Below, in pieces: positions 10,536 through 22,739 of a stretch of 64,000 bases of DNA (the stretch's first letter is position 1; the number at the start of each line of letters is the position of its first letter). Position numbers and translations under genes: made by a program. The notes under the pieces are model-generated. The model saw only the letters and a program-made list of their open reading frames with translations, searched no databases and was not told the origin of the DNA. Origin of the DNA: Aphrocallistes beatrix (Eukaryota > Porifera > Hexactinellida > Sceptrulophora > Aphrocallistidae). The DNA is taken from assembly GCA_963281255.1 (NCBI GenBank), contig OY725490.1, positions 4,712,001 to 4,776,000 on the forward strand, given 5' to 3'.

Positions 10536-11812
10536 GTTCCTGATCCTCTGGAATTCTATGATGATTTAGAATTGATGCAGCGTTTCCGTTTCTCAAGGTC
10601 AGCAATATTAAGGATTACAGAGTTCATATTTGATCATCTTAATTTAACTGATAGATCTCTTGCTGCACATCCACATGTACAAGTTTGTGTTTCTTTTTGC
10701 ATCTGGTACTTTTCAGATTATTTGTAGTGATGGAGTTCACGTGAGCTAACCCTCAGCTTGCAGGTACAGTAGATGCGTTGCACTTGGACTGCAATCAGTA
10801 TATTCGAAGTATATTACTATGTCTGGTTCTGCTGACAAGGCTACGATTAAGTCATAGTTTATGAACTCGCGACCTCCCAGGCATTCTTTGACTTGTAGAT
10901 GGAACGCATATTCGTATTCAAAAGCCTTCTGAAAATGAGGCGGATTATGTAAACCGACATTTCTACCACTCCATAAATGTTCAAGCTATATGTCTACCTG
11001 ATGGTAGTTTTTCTGATGTATTGACAAGATTTCCCTGAATTTCTAGGGAATTTCCTGGATTTTTAATGAAGGTGGAATATATGTAATTAAAAATTTCGAA
11101 AAGGACAAGTAAACCATTTATAGAAAGGTACATCGTATACAATGTTATCCTACGCGTTCGAAATTCGTGAGTCCAGGAAATTTTCCAGGATCCCTGAAGA
11201 CTTGCTAAATAATGAGGAACATAAAATTACAATAAATTCCATAAACTATATTTCATTAATGGAAATTATTATAGGCCAGTTGAAAGCTCAAAATTCCGGA
11301 TCCCTGGATCATATGTCATTTCCCTGGATAATCTAGGGATCCCTGGGGGGTTGGTAAGTCTGTCTCAGGTTGGAACATGTGCGGAGAATAACTTCTTGGC
11401 AGGTGAGCCTATATTAAGTGAATATATGCTGAAATCCTATTTATTAACTCCATACCTGCAACCTGCTTGAAATGCCCAAGAGGATTATGATTACTCCCAC
11501 AAAAAAACGCGTGTATTAATCGAGCAAACCTTTGGGAGATGAAAGAGAAGATTTCATTGCCTTCACGGCGAGATCCGGATGGCTCCAGATAAAGTGTGCA
11601 CTATTATCCTTGCATGTGCTGTTCTTCATAATATGGCTATTGTTTGGAAGCAGCCTATGTTGGAATATTCCACTATTGACCATCATACAATTATTATGGA
11701 TGAACCGTTTGCATTTGAAGAAGCTGGACATATTGCTGCAAAACACTACAGGGATCAGTTTGCTATTCATAACTTGAATTACTCTAAATTTAGGAGCTAT
11801 CAAAGAGCATAA
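10536..11812 (+). pseudogene. PIF/Harbinger transposase (HARBI1-like), decayed
   Basis: A DDE nuclease of the PIF/Harbinger superfamily read across several frames. The N-terminus shows 'DPLEFYDDLELMQRFRFSRS', typical of HARBI1-like proteins. The core has GTHIRIQKPSENEADYVNRH (family second strand and catalytic region), then YHSINVQAICLPDGSF. The C-terminal part has KKTRVLIEQTFG followed by [20 protein letters not shown] in the open frame 11579-11812. Stops near 10725, 10750 and 10858 and an insertion around 11031-11346 inactivate it. The Myb-like partner gene follows about 270 bp downstream in the same orientation, the usual two-gene layout of this superfamily. Confidence 0.85.
11031..11346. 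mobile_element. Insertion within the Harbinger transposase
   Basis: The transposase reads to 'DVLTRFP' and resumes near 'LSQVGTCAENN'. The ~315 bp between do not fit and are rich in CCCTGGA/TCTAGGGA motifs at both edges (TTTCTAGGGAATTTCC, AATCTAGGGATCCCTGG). The exact ends and target duplication are not clear, so the family is unknown. Confidence 0.5.
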
Positions 11813-12078
11813 GTTGTATCTCAAGCATTCATAATATTATATTAAACAAAACATATAAACAACAAGTGTCTTTGTATATTGTAACATGAAAAGCTCTCTA
11901 AAACAAAATATAGACACTGAATATGAGATGTGCAATAAATTGAACTCTATCGACGTCAAAATTTCTGCGTCATTTGGTGTTACGAAAATAAATGGTGTCA
12001 TTAGTGATTATGGTAAGTCGGCGTCCTCTCATGAATTTAAATTGCTGCTGAGTACTTGCATTGACAATACCAAAACAA

Positions 12079-12760
12079 ATGGACAAATCCCGCAAAGCAA
12101 ATTGGAGCAGGGAAGAAGAGTGCATGCTAATTAATGAATTTGAATCAGCAGGTGAGATTTTGAGTTGCTCAGGAAATTCTACTGACAAAAACAAAAGGAG
12201 AAGACAAATCTGGAGAGACATTGCAGCCAAACTCAACTCAGTGCATGGAAATGGTAGAGCTGTAGAAGACATAACCAACCTAAAACTAAACCAATGTCCA
12301 AGTTGATGAAAGCTTTAGGGAAGCCAGAAAGACGGGAGGGGTACAAACACTGCTGGACAGATAGAAGACGAGGACATGCAAATTATATCAGCAAATAGTA
12401 GTATTTCTGACTCTGCAGAACAGAGATGTTTAAAAACACCTGCTTTTAGCGGAATTTCAGGTGCTGCTGAACTTTATCAAGCACCAACTGAGAACAATCA
12501 AATTCCAATAGCATCAACAGTATCAGCTGCAGGCCCCGTTGAATTTGAAGCTACTCCAATTTAGAGCCTCGAGAAGTTGAAATCCCGACAACATATACTC
12601 GTAAGACATCAAAGAAAAGTATGAAGAGAAGGCGAACTGTTGATTAGCAAGATGATTCAGTCGAATTGTTGAAGGCTGTAGACTTACTTCCATTACAGCA
12701 GGAAGTTTTGTCCCAACATGTTGTATTCTCAGCACAGCCACACAGTTGATAGAAGAAAGA
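12079..12760 (+). pseudogene. Harbinger-associated Myb/SANT-like protein
   Basis: Starts MDKSRKANWSREEECML, then EIWRDIAAKLN-type helix (here QIWRDIAAKLNSVHGNGRA) and VEDITNLKL. This is the trihelix/Myb-like layout of the second protein of PIF/Harbinger elements, which binds element ends and helps import the transposase. The frame stops at 12306 (after NQCPS). The family's continuation (MKALGKPERREG) and a Ser/Pro-rich tail ending 'VELLKAVDLLPLQQEVLSQ' are readable in other frames to about 12760, so it is frameshifted. Confidence 0.75.
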
Positions 12761-14344
12761 GGGACTATTATAGATTAAAACGTCAGAAACTGTTGGAAAA
12801 TAGTTGTAAATAGGAAAATAGGATCAAAGTGATTATTATCAGTAATGTGAATCAATATATAATGCCTGTCTCTATAATTATGCATGTTAGAATGAATATA
12901 AGATTATATAATCAAAGAATGTATGTTTGTTTATTCATACAAACTCAAGAAGAATTTGCCACGAATTATAGCATGTGATGCATGTTGCGATATTACACAC
13001 AATAAGAGAAATGTTTTAAAAATATTGTAATAAGTGTAATAAGTGTAATATCAATCAGTGTCGATTCAATGTTCGATAGAGGAGAGTTTGAACAACATTT
13101 GTGGAGTAATTAGTGAAAATCGAATCAATTGCAATACTTAAGACACCTCCCTAGGTTGCTTAAAGTTCGGTCTTAAGATCGAACTTGAATCTTAGTAAAC
13201 CTTTTACTAGGATAAATCTTTCTTCTCTACAATTGAGCCAGTAACATATATGAGTGTCTTACTACACTTGTATTTTTAAATAATTTTAATACATTAATTT
13301 GTTCCTCTGTATACAAGTGTATAATAAAATGATTATAAGAGAGTGATTGAATGTAGCCTCTTATTAATTTTATTTCCTATAATTATATTACAATAAAATT
13401 CTTGTAACTCAGATAACTCACTCCAATTTTCATTGGAATACCTCTCTAAACTAGACAAGTCAAATATCTCTTTAAGTAATGTTGCAGAACTTTTGATTTT
13501 ATTAAAATTACCAATTCATTGTTTGGGCTGTCAGATGCAGGGAATTGATTTTAAAAATAATTATAAATATATTTCATTGTCACCTCAGTGGAAATGTGCA
13601 ACTTTATATTATATGACAAACGTATTGAATGAACAGTCCTACCACCTGCAAGCTCTGCAAACAATGCAGTGTTTCCCGCAGGATTTTTCGAAAGCACTCA
13701 TTTAGCAACGCCGATGCTGCATACATTCCTTGCTTAACCTTCGCATGCATAAGTGAAAGTGAAAGTTAATTGAAAATAAACTGAAAGTGAAAATGAAAGT
13801 GGGGTCATTTCTATTTATACCTTTGACTCCAAGGCATTCCAGAGTTAAACTCTCTACCTATACTCTATGCTAGGTAGTAACATTTCAAAGCGCTTTAACG
13901 CGCCTTGAAGCAATTCAACGCACTTCGCAAATGCAGTTTGAAGCTTTGAAAATATTTTGGTTCTGGGAAATGTTGAGCGTGTTATTTAACTCGCTTTACG
14001 AGAAACACTGAGACAATGTTCCAGGTACTCGACTTCAATCGTTGCATTAGTATGCAATACAAATCAGGCAATTCTTAATTATATACTAAAGATTAAATAA
14101 TTATGAAATTTACAACAGCCTTAGCTTTGAAAAATAACTATGCTTTTTAATACAAACAAGCACTCTTCGCGTACGCGTACTTGCGTCGCAGGACTAGCAA
14201 ACACTTTGCATTCACAGATTCGCCCTGCGGACTCCCGGAAATGTAAACAATTTCAGAAGCCCCTACGGGGGAAAAATATTGATATTTCACTAATCTTTTT
14301 AAAATTTATTAACTTTATGAATGTATTATAAACAAAGAATTATC
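12761..14344. other. AT-rich region without a recognised gene
   Basis: Probably contains the 3' non-coding end of the Harbinger element, but no TIR was identified. It holds a 24-bp palindrome at about 13162-13186 (AAGTTCGGTC/GATCGAACTT) and a purine run AAGTGAAAGTGAAAGTTAAT near 13751. A 90-codon ORF (13433-13705) has no recognisable feature and I do not call it. Confidence 0.35.
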
Positions 14345-14760
14345 AAAATAAGATCGAAAATACGATATTTGGAATCTACACTCCAGTTCTACAATTTAAT
14401 GCTATTCCCTAGCTCATTTTAGGACATGTTTGCTTAATATGTCTATTGTACACGAGAGTAAATAATTTATCATATCTATTCGAAAATATGATATTCGAAA
14501 TCTACACCCCTAAAAACCCATTTCAATAGTTGAAAGCTAATTTCTAGTACATTTTTAGCTTTGTTTACTCTATGTATTCATTGTATACAAAAGTAAGTAA
14601 ATTATTTATCATATTGATCTGGAAATATAATATTCGAAATCTACACCACTAAAAACCGCATGCCAAACGTTGAAAGCTCATCTCTAGCATGTTTTTCAAA
14701 ATTCGTCAAATGTTGTGAAAATATATGTATAAAAGAGTGAGAATATAAACATAACCTTTT
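14345..14760 (+). repeat. F repeat: tandem-like units of ~126-140 bp
   Basis: Three diverged units begin near 14355, 14481 and 14621 with 'GAAAATATGATATTCGAAATCTACA', followed by 'AAAAACC', 'GTTGAAAGCT' and 'TCTAGYAYRTTTTT'. Related units occur reversed at 54640-55020 and more distantly at 26935-27430. Confidence 0.65.
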
Positions 14761-15009
14761 TTATTTCAATACATTATCATAAAATTGAGAAGTCTATATA
14801 GGTTATTGCTTTGAAATATTACAAGTCAATTCAATGATAGTTCTATTGTAGTGTCGAAAAAAATTTCTATTTTGAGATTGAAGCCATATATATTGTATAG
14901 AAAAGATCTGGAAAATTGTGTTACAATTTTTTGCATAGGTGTGAAAATTTCGTTTCGAACTTAATCGTAGTCTCATCATTTGAAACCTACATAGCGATTT
15001 TCATATCTA

Positions 15010-15222
15010 TATAACTTGCCAATTCTTCAATCAATTGGGACAAACAAACAAATGGCAATGGGAGTCTTTGATAACGCTCCATTAAGTTCTGAGCTCAGAC
15101 GAAATTGTCGACTCTTCATGGAATTATGACGTCATTGTCACCTTTATTATAATTAGAAATTTCAAATTTTCGGCTATAACTCAGCCATTTTAGGTGTTAA
15201 AGGCAGAAACTTTAATAAAATA
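15010..15222 (-). mobile_element. Element B, reverse 3' fragment
   Basis: Contains 'TTCTTCAATCAATTGGGAC', the reversed 3' region 'CATGGAATTATGACGTCATT' and 'GCTATAACTCAGCCATTTTA'. It meets the next B copy head to head in a short TA-rich stretch. Confidence 0.7.
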
Positions 15223-15765
15223 CAAGCGCGCCTCGCATGCTTGCGCTGCGCGGCTGGCGGACATTTTGTGTCCGCCGGAGGCTTCCTTCGGTCGCTTGGG
15301 ATCACATTCGTAATTATAAAGAAGATAACACCTCTAAATATGTCTATCTTAGTGTTAAAATCGATATCGTACGAAATATCACCAAATTTGTCAATTTTAA
15401 AGATTTTGATGCGTAATGATGACGTCATAACAGAGTGATGATTCATCATTTTTTGATGATAAATGCAGCATATGTGAAATATATTAATATGCACAATCTA
15501 TTATAATTTCAGCCTTCTATCACTTAAAATGGCTGAGTTCTGCTCGAAAAGCTGAAATTTCTAATTCTAAAAAAGGTGACAATGACGTCATAATTCCATG
15601 ATGAGTCGACATTTTCTTCTGAGTTCAGAACTTACTGGAGCCATAGCCAAAAGACTCCCACATGCCAAAAATCACCTTTCTCCGCCTTGCATTTTCTTCA
15701 ATCAATTCATTACACATATATATATATATATAAACATACATAGAAAAACAATAATCGAGTATTAA
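15223..15765 (+). mobile_element. Element B, near full copy
   Basis: GC module at 15223-15300 (CAAGCGCGCCTCGCATGCTT, hairpin GGCGGACA/TGTCCGCC), TAATGATGACGTCATAACAG, CAATGACGTCATAATTCC, tail TTCTTCAATCAATTCATTAC, and a mutated TIR AATCGAGTATTAATATTAAG. Confidence 0.8.
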
Positions 15766-15810
15766 TATTAAGGATGTATATATTAATATTCATCACATGT
15801 GATACAATTA

Positions 15811-17046
15811 CTTCGGTCATTTCAAAAGTACTGATCACCTCCCAACAAATAGATATTAAGCAACGATTGATGTATTATTTAATTACATATTCTCGAAATA
15901 GTTTCCCTAGACGCGAATACAGTCCTTTGGACGGTCTACCCAGCAGCAGAATGTCTTTTTATACTCCGTCTGTGGGATCGATTTCAGGTACTTATGAATG
16001 GCGAATCCGATCTTCATTCAACTAGTGAACTCCTTGCCAGAGAGATGACTTTTCAGCTTGGAAAACAACCAGAACTCACAAGGACTTAGGTCAGGGGAAT
16101 AGGGAGGGTGATTCAGTGTTTTCATCCCTATATCCTCGATGTGTGCGGCGACTTGTTTAGTTTTATGGCTACTGGCATTGTCATGTGGAAGTTTTATTCC
16201 ACGAGGACCAGTTCTCGGCCGACGCTCTGCGTAGTGTTTACTGACTTCTGCGAACACACGAGTGCAATAAAAGTCTCCAGTAACATTCTGGCCCTTCGGA
16301 ACGCAAACTTGAGCAACTGGGCCGTAGGCGTCAAATGCTATTGCGTATATTAACTTCTTGTTTTATCTATGGTTACTATCTCATAGAGTCGCCTTGCATC
16401 AAATTTTTCGTAGTGTAGAATATTTTCACAACATTCTACCCTCTGAATCATCTGGGCCTCTGACAGCAAATACGGCACCCGCCGAGCGCAAACCTTCCTT
16501 GCTCCGAGATCTTCCATCAGAATGCGGTAGATACTTCCCGTTGAGATATTCATCTACTTAGAAACCTCTTCAATAGAGCAGCAAGGGTCATTTCGAAGAA
16601 ATTCACCAACTAACTCAATTTAGGGTTCACAGGTTGCAGATTTAGGCCTACAAGTCCGAGGCTCATCTTCAATACTGTCTCTTCCCTCTCTGAATAGTTG
16701 AGCCCATCTTCTAACCGTGGAATAAGCAAGTGCTTGATCTCCACAAACTTCCACGAGATCATTGTGGATGTTCCTGTTCGAATATTTTAGCAGTGAACGA
16801 AACTTGATTTACGTCGTTTGCTCTTGCTCAATAATTGGCGATTTTGAAGCCATAAATGTATAAGTAGCCAAAACTGACAAGATTGAAATGATGATTATAA
16901 GAAAAATATTTATGCTATCTTAAAATTTCTTTTAGATATTAGGAGAGAATGGGTAATGCTATCTGGATTATATTACTAGTTGGTGCATTTGATATACAAT
17001 AGCTGTCAAAAATCAATAGTGATCAGTACTTTTGAAATGACCTAAG
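15811..17046 (-). mobile_element. Mariner element (1236 bp)
   Basis: TIRs CTTCGGTCATTTCAAAAGTA (left) and TACTTTTGAAATGACCTAAG (right) match over ~28 bp with one mismatch and are flanked by TA. The length is typical of mariner. Confidence 0.85.
16018..16853 (-). pseudogene. Mariner transposase, degenerate
   Basis: Begins MASKSPIIEQEQTT, then a stop, then IKFRSLLKYSNRNIHNDL. The helix-turn-helix ends in FREGRDSIEDEPRT, the mariner linker signature. The first catalytic region reads EIVTIDKT instead of the usual TGDE, so D is kept but its context is altered. A stretch after it is deleted. The C-terminal block is LPHDNASSHKTKQV, then YSPDLSPCEFWLF. The third acidic residue is therefore E after 34 residues, where mariners normally have D (DD34D). 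Stops and frameshifts near 16350, 16553 and 16625 show it is dead. Confidence 0.85.
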
Positions 17047-17275
17047 TATTATAAAAAAATGACAACTCATCGCTCTGTTATGATGTTATCATTACGCATT
17101 AAAAATTTCAAAATTGCCAAAATTTGATAATTTTTCGAGTGATTTCGATTTTAACAGTAAGACAGACATATTTAGAGATGTTTTCTCGCTTATAATTAAT
17201 CAATGTGAGCCCAGGCGCCCAAAGGGTGCCTGCAGCGGACGAAAAGTGTCCGCCAGCCGTTTTCTTCAAGGAATT

Positions 17276-18160
17276 GTCCAAACTAAAATAATTCGTGGTA
17301 TGCTCGATGGAAAATGTCTGGAATTCTAAGTGGGGCTGGTGGTGCACACTGTCAACTATGTACTGCCAATCTCGTGGAGCTAATGGAGTTTGAAAATGGT
17401 TAGGGATGGTTTTCCTATTAATAGAAATATTTTAGATGCATTACATCTATTCAATTTTGTTGATAAGGATGAGTTTCTAGCACTTCCTTACATAGAAAGA
17501 TTAGGTATTACTCATGAACCAGTTTCTAAGAAAAACATTTTGTCGGCTTCCCCTCTAAACAGTTATACTTGCGTCTTTCGATGGTTTATGTTCTTGGTAA
17601 ACCACCTACAGATAGGAAAATTTACATGGACATCAACATCAAAACAAATCGAAACTTCCAGAAAGTTTGTTCTGATTTCTCATTCAAGAAAACTGGTCTT
17701 CAGCAGGAAACATTGCTCGCCAGTTCTTTGCTAATACAAATGAATTTATTTCCCGTGTATCCTCTCTAATTCCTTTTGAGTTTATTGATGATATAGTGGT
17801 TATTCACACTAATCTCTAAGCAATTCTTTGCATTTTCAACATTCCCTAGCAAAACAGACTTATGAATTAATTCTCACAATTTTTCCATGGGTAAAAATAA
17901 GTCCATCTTTACATAAACTCCTCGCCCAGTGTACTGAACTGATCCGTGATTACAATGATGGATTTGGATCGAAAGGATATTCAGAAGAGGCTGTAAAAGC
18001 ATGCAATAAAATAATTCGGCGCTATCGCGAGCATCTCTCAAGAAATTTTCTTTTTCTCTCAGCATCAGGGATGTGTTCGTCAGACTATTAAGTCAGAATG
18101 ATCCTCACCCCTCAATTTTCCGTATAATTTTAGTGTGCAATCGATGTGGTGAATAGGTCA
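17276..18160 (+). pseudogene. Transib/RAG1-superfamily transposase, C-terminal remnant
   Basis: Several frames read a continuous family-like protein. There is a CxxC zinc site in GAHCQLCTANLVELM (~17328-17371), then MVRDGFPINRNILDALHLF, ERLGITHEPVSKKNI and SPLNSYTCVFRWFM. From 17828 on, WVKISPSLHKLLAQCTELI is followed by YSEEAVKACNKIIRRYRE. The last segments resemble the Transib/RAG1 C-terminal core: an 'HKxLxH' zinc-histidine motif (second H is Q here) and the catalytic Glu in 'SEExxExxNKxxRxxR'. A cysteine pair 'CNRCGE' ends the readable part. The two upstream Asp residues are not seen; a B element abuts the left edge. Frameshifts near 17390, 17734 and 17820 show it is inactive. The assignment is from motif memory, not a search. 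Confidence 0.65.
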
Positions 18161-18640
18161 TATTACGAAGGAAAAGTGTAAAGGTAACAAAATACCAATC
18201 TTGGATCAGGAAAAGCTGTTTGATTCTTTGCTATTCAAAGAAACTGCATAGTATAGCACAAACAATCTTGTTTGTAGGTTTTCATGACATTTATTGAGGT
18301 TGATCTATGTTTTATACTTTTGAATGAATTAGATTGCTAAAAGTGCATAATATGAGGTATTCCGTACACTAAAATTGCCTCTAAATTCATTATGAGCAAT
18401 CCAGAAAGGAAAATGGGAATTTAAAAATTATTGTATGTCATGCTGACGTCATAACAAATAAATTTGAAGGCGTAGAAAAATATAATTGCGTAAATTGAAT
18501 TTTTGGAATGATAACCCATATATAAATAATAAAATTTATGCAAATGGGAGCTTAACGAATTGAGTCCAGATCCGGTACGAAACACCAAATTACCGATTTT
18601 TAAGTGTTATAATATTAAAAATATTATACAAAGTAAATAG
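18161..18640. other. AT-rich sequence, nothing recognised
   Basis: No ORF or TIR. A GCTGACGTCATAACAA motif near 18440 resembles the B body but the surroundings do not align. Confidence 0.35.
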
Positions 18641-19546
18641 GTTATATCATAGCCTACTCTAATAATGCCTCAGAGTAACATAACCAAGGATGCGGTAATA
18701 GCCGAATGGATTAATACACGATTAGCCTAAAATCGTTAATCATGTAGGATAGCCATTAAGAATGTATTACCAGCATATATAAACATGGCATCAAAGTACA
18801 TATATCCGTTGTCAAAATTTCGATTAGTCATCATATCATTGCGCAACAGGTCATTCTAAGGACAATTTTAGCGATTTTCTAAGCTGTTTTAACCCTATTT
18901 CTAAATGGTATTAAGATGTGATTTTTGTGTAGAACCAAGATTAGTACAAGGTGATTTGAATAATTTAGAAATTTTCAATGGAATGTTGTTGCATTCCTAC
19001 GTTGCTATAGTAAAGCATTTTGGTCAGTTTGGGCCATTTTAGGCAAACTGTAAGAACTAGGTCTTACAATTTGATCGTATTCGATAGGCAATTGGCTACT
19101 TCCTATTAGGTAATAATACAAATTGTATTTCTAAATTCACAGACTGCAGAGTTATGCGACAATTCACAATCTTAAAATCAACCCATAACTCAAAACTCCT
19201 TGAATTTAGAAGTTCAAGTTGTATTATTACCTATTAGGAAGTAGTCCATTGCTTATCAAACACAATCAAATTTGGAGCTCTAATCATTACATTTGAATGA
19301 AATGGCCCAAACTGACCAAAATGCTTTACCATAGCAACGTAGGAATGCAACAACATTCTATTGAAAATTTCTAAATTATTCAAATCACCTTGTACTAATC
19401 TTGGTTCTACACAAAAATCACACCTTAATACCATTTAGAAATAGGGTTAAAACAGCTTAGAAAATCGATAAAATTGTATTTAGAATGACCGTTGCGCAAT
19501 GATATGATGACTAATCGAAATTTTAACAACGGATATGTGTACTTTA

Positions 19547-21475
19547 AGGATACCGCCCGTGAAAATCCATAGGTTTGGCTTACAGCATATATCAAGAATA
19601 GAGATATACAAGATGTTAAGCGTGGGCAGGTAGTGCAATTAAAAAATATTGAGACATGCCAAACAGTTTTTGGTTCGCATTTCTAGTTTTTGAGTTACAG
19701 CGTCTCAAAGTCGGTTTTTTCCGTTTTTCCCTAGCACATCTTAATGGTAAGCCCTCCTCCACTCTGTGATTTTTTTGAAACACATGTTTGGATCAAATGC
19801 TTCGAAAATTTATTCATATATAGTTTATAATATTTGCGATCGCATAGAACCAAAAGAAAGTTAAAATAACCAAAATTGTTAATTTTATAGGGGTTTGAAA
19901 AAAAATTGGCAAAAAACGTCGAAAAAACCCCGATTTTCTTTGGAAATCAGCAATAAAATCACAAATTTATAAGATATCGAAAATCGAGTGGTCCTACGCT
20001 CATCGCCTAATGATATGAAACAACTCCTGAAATTTTCAAACCTCTATCTCAAAGCAATTTTGAGTTAAAATTTTTGAAAGACGGTCAATTTTGGAATTTT
20101 AAAGTCCAGAGATATAGGGATTTGAAGTTTTGATGTTAAGAACGATGTAAAATGAGCTATTAACGATAAATAAAAGCATCCATGGGCATTTAAGCGCATG
20201 TATACTAATGAATTAGATGTATTCCAACAGATTTGGGGAAAATAGCAAAATTATAGTGAAAATTCACAAATTTCCTTGAGGCCTCTAACCCCGGATATTT
20301 GAACCAAATTAGGGAATATAATTCATATTCCTAGCACTACAAAGTATAATTCTTCGGTTTAGAATGAATAAAGAGCTTCTAAAAAGTATATTGGGAAGTT
20401 AGAGCGAGAGTCTACGACTTTTAGTTTTCAAGTTAGGATTTTCGAAAAATGCTACGTCATCACGTGCTAAAAATTTAAAACTTAGCATTCCATTCCATGT
20501 AGTACACTTATTATTTAAGAATCAGATATATACCGTCTTGAAAAGTATATTAGGAATTGAGAGCTAAGAATTTGGGTTTATATTTCCCGAGATATGGAGG
20601 AATCTGTTTTTGGACCATAAATGGGGGGCTTTGAGCGAATTTTGGAGATAAATGCTTTGAACTTCCAAAATAATCTTGTTGAGTGCTTCAAAATTTCTGT
20701 ATACATTGCTAGTGACTATTGCATTGTTTTTTGTGTATAATAGCTACTTTTGGGAACTTATTTCATGACAAGATTCGCCATTTTCTAATATATTCAAAGT
20801 TCTCCATAGAATTTGTATTACAATAAAATCGATGTTAAGTCAAGAAATATTTACTTTTTGACAAAAAGATGTTTGAGGAACCTATATATTATCATATATA
20901 TCCTTTCATTTAAGATTATAATAGATTATATATCTTCAATAGTTTTTAAGCATTGACATCGAGCACTTTCGGGGCCATAGAGATGTTTGATGTCCGAACT
21001 TTACGTACAATATACTATAACTTACGAACTAATGGTCGGATCTGAACAAATTTTTTTTTTAACTGTTCAGAATTCTTTTCTATACACAATAACCAATTTC
21101 ACAACGGCCATTTCCCGAGCATTTTAGAAATGAAGTCCCTCATAAAGATATTTTTGATTTGATTTTAAGTGCCTCTTTTTCTAAATTCATCTGTTTTATA
21201 ATATTTAAAGGGGCCAAAACCATTTTGAGGTTCATATAATTGAAAAAATATCAGATAAGTTAGAAAATAATTGATGAAGGCGCCGCAAAACCACGAATAA
21301 CTTTCCGATTTTTATTACGACTGAGCTTTAGATGCTCAGTTCTGGAATATCAAAATAAATACCGTCCAACAAGTACGATTAGATGGTAGACTACTCAATA
21401 ATCCGATGGAATTAGCAATAAAAAATTTCACCATTTTTTTTTATGTCAGGCGATGTTTTTCGAGGGCGGTATCCT
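19547..21475 (+). mobile_element. Element A, full-length copy (1929 bp)
   Basis: Begins AGGATACCGCCCGTGAAAAT and ends TTTTTCGAGGGCGGTATCCT, so the TIR is about 12 bp. TA on both sides and the interrupted G sequence ACTTTGATACCATG reconstruct with one base change. The interior has no ORF of note. It is the reference copy for fragments at 1214, 5811, 8158 and 10372. TA duplication suggests mobilisation by a Tc1/mariner-like enzyme. Confidence 0.8.
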
Positions 21476-21557
21476 TAATACCATGTTTATATATGCTGGT
21501 AATACATTGTTAATGACTATTCTACATGGTTAACGATTTTAGGCTAATCGTGTATTA

Positions 21558-22739
21558 AGGTTGGCCTTTCCTATAATAGCTAACTTTTGACTTTTTCAAC
21601 CGATTCATTTAATTTTTCCAGTGCAGATTTGAATCGATGAGTTATCTGCAAAACTGCATTAATAATTGAAATATTGCAACAGATAAATTTTTTTTTGAAA
21701 AAATTTGGTCATTTTACAAGAAAGAAATCAGACACAATATGCTTACTATCCTTTAGAAACTTTTCAAATTCATTCATAAATCGATGATCTAACTAATGAA
21801 CAGACAGACTTTTGAAATTTTGAAAATTGTTAAAAATTCACACCAGAACACCCGAGGAATTATATTTTTTGTAATTTTGGCACTATTTTTTTCATAATTC
21901 TCTTTTTATTTGATTATCAAAAATCTGTCTGTTCATTATGTTCTACTCTTCAAGATCTATCAGAAACCGTTGAGTTTTCGCCCCTATGATGAATTTACAA
22001 AAGTTATCACCTTTATAATTGCTGATAAAAAAATATCAGAAAATAGGATTTAAAAAATATTTATATAAGTCTCTCAATTTCTATTAGTTTTAACTGCTTT
22101 GGAATATTAAATAACATGCAAATATCCTTATTCGACAACTTATAGCAGTATTTAACTTCAAAATATGGTATATCAAATTTTTTCTCAATCAAAAGTTGGA
22201 AAAACTGGTCATTGCTGACTGGCCACCCAAAAATAACCACATTCGATAGTGTCTGCCGTAATCCGAGATCAATAACTTCTTTGAACCATGTCAGATCATC
22301 ATTTTAATACCAAATTCGTGCTCAGCACTAAATTTCCAGCAATTTGATATATATATTGACCATATTTAGAGAATTTTTTGGATTTCCGTGCATAGCAATG
22401 GCCAGGAATTTTTTCACATTCCTGGCCGTTGCTAGGAACCCGCAGTCAAAGAATTTCTCCAAATATGTCCAATATAGTGCTGAGCACGAATTTAGCATTA
22501 AAATGATGATCTAACATGGTTCAAGGAAGTTATGGATATGAGACATTTGGCTTTAAAAATATGTCCCTTTTTGGGCGACACCAGGTGGTCCAATTGGCTC
22601 TAAGTGGCGAAATATTAGCATTGAAATTCTAAAAATCGAAATTAATGTTTCGAACCCCTTTAAGGATCTAAAAATGATTAAAAAGGACTTTTGGCAAATT
22701 TTTTATAAAAAACAAAATGCCCAAAGGAAAGGCCAACCT
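21558..22739. mobile_element. Element E, full-length copy (1182 bp)
   Basis: Termini AGGTTGGCCTTTCC and GGAAAGGCCAACCT form a 14-bp perfect TIR. The left flank is TA and the right flank TG (mutated TA). An internal inverted repeat pairs 'GAACCATGTCAGATCATCAT' (~22275) with the segment around 22500-22530. Fragments lie at 25650-26520 and 27435-28815. Non-coding. Confidence 0.8.

Larger units (their letters stand above)
15770..17275 (-). mobile_element. Element B, reverse copy split by a mariner
   Basis: The left part 'GTATATATTAATATTCATCACATG' and the right part from 'AAAAAAATGACAACTCATCG' are contiguous in other B copies. The mariner therefore inserted into B. The reversed GC module ends the copy at 17207-17262. 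Confidence 0.75.

Noticed and set aside
13433-13705. 90-codon ORF MEYLSKLDKSNISLS...
   Set aside because: AT-rich region, no motif, no splice or neighbour support.
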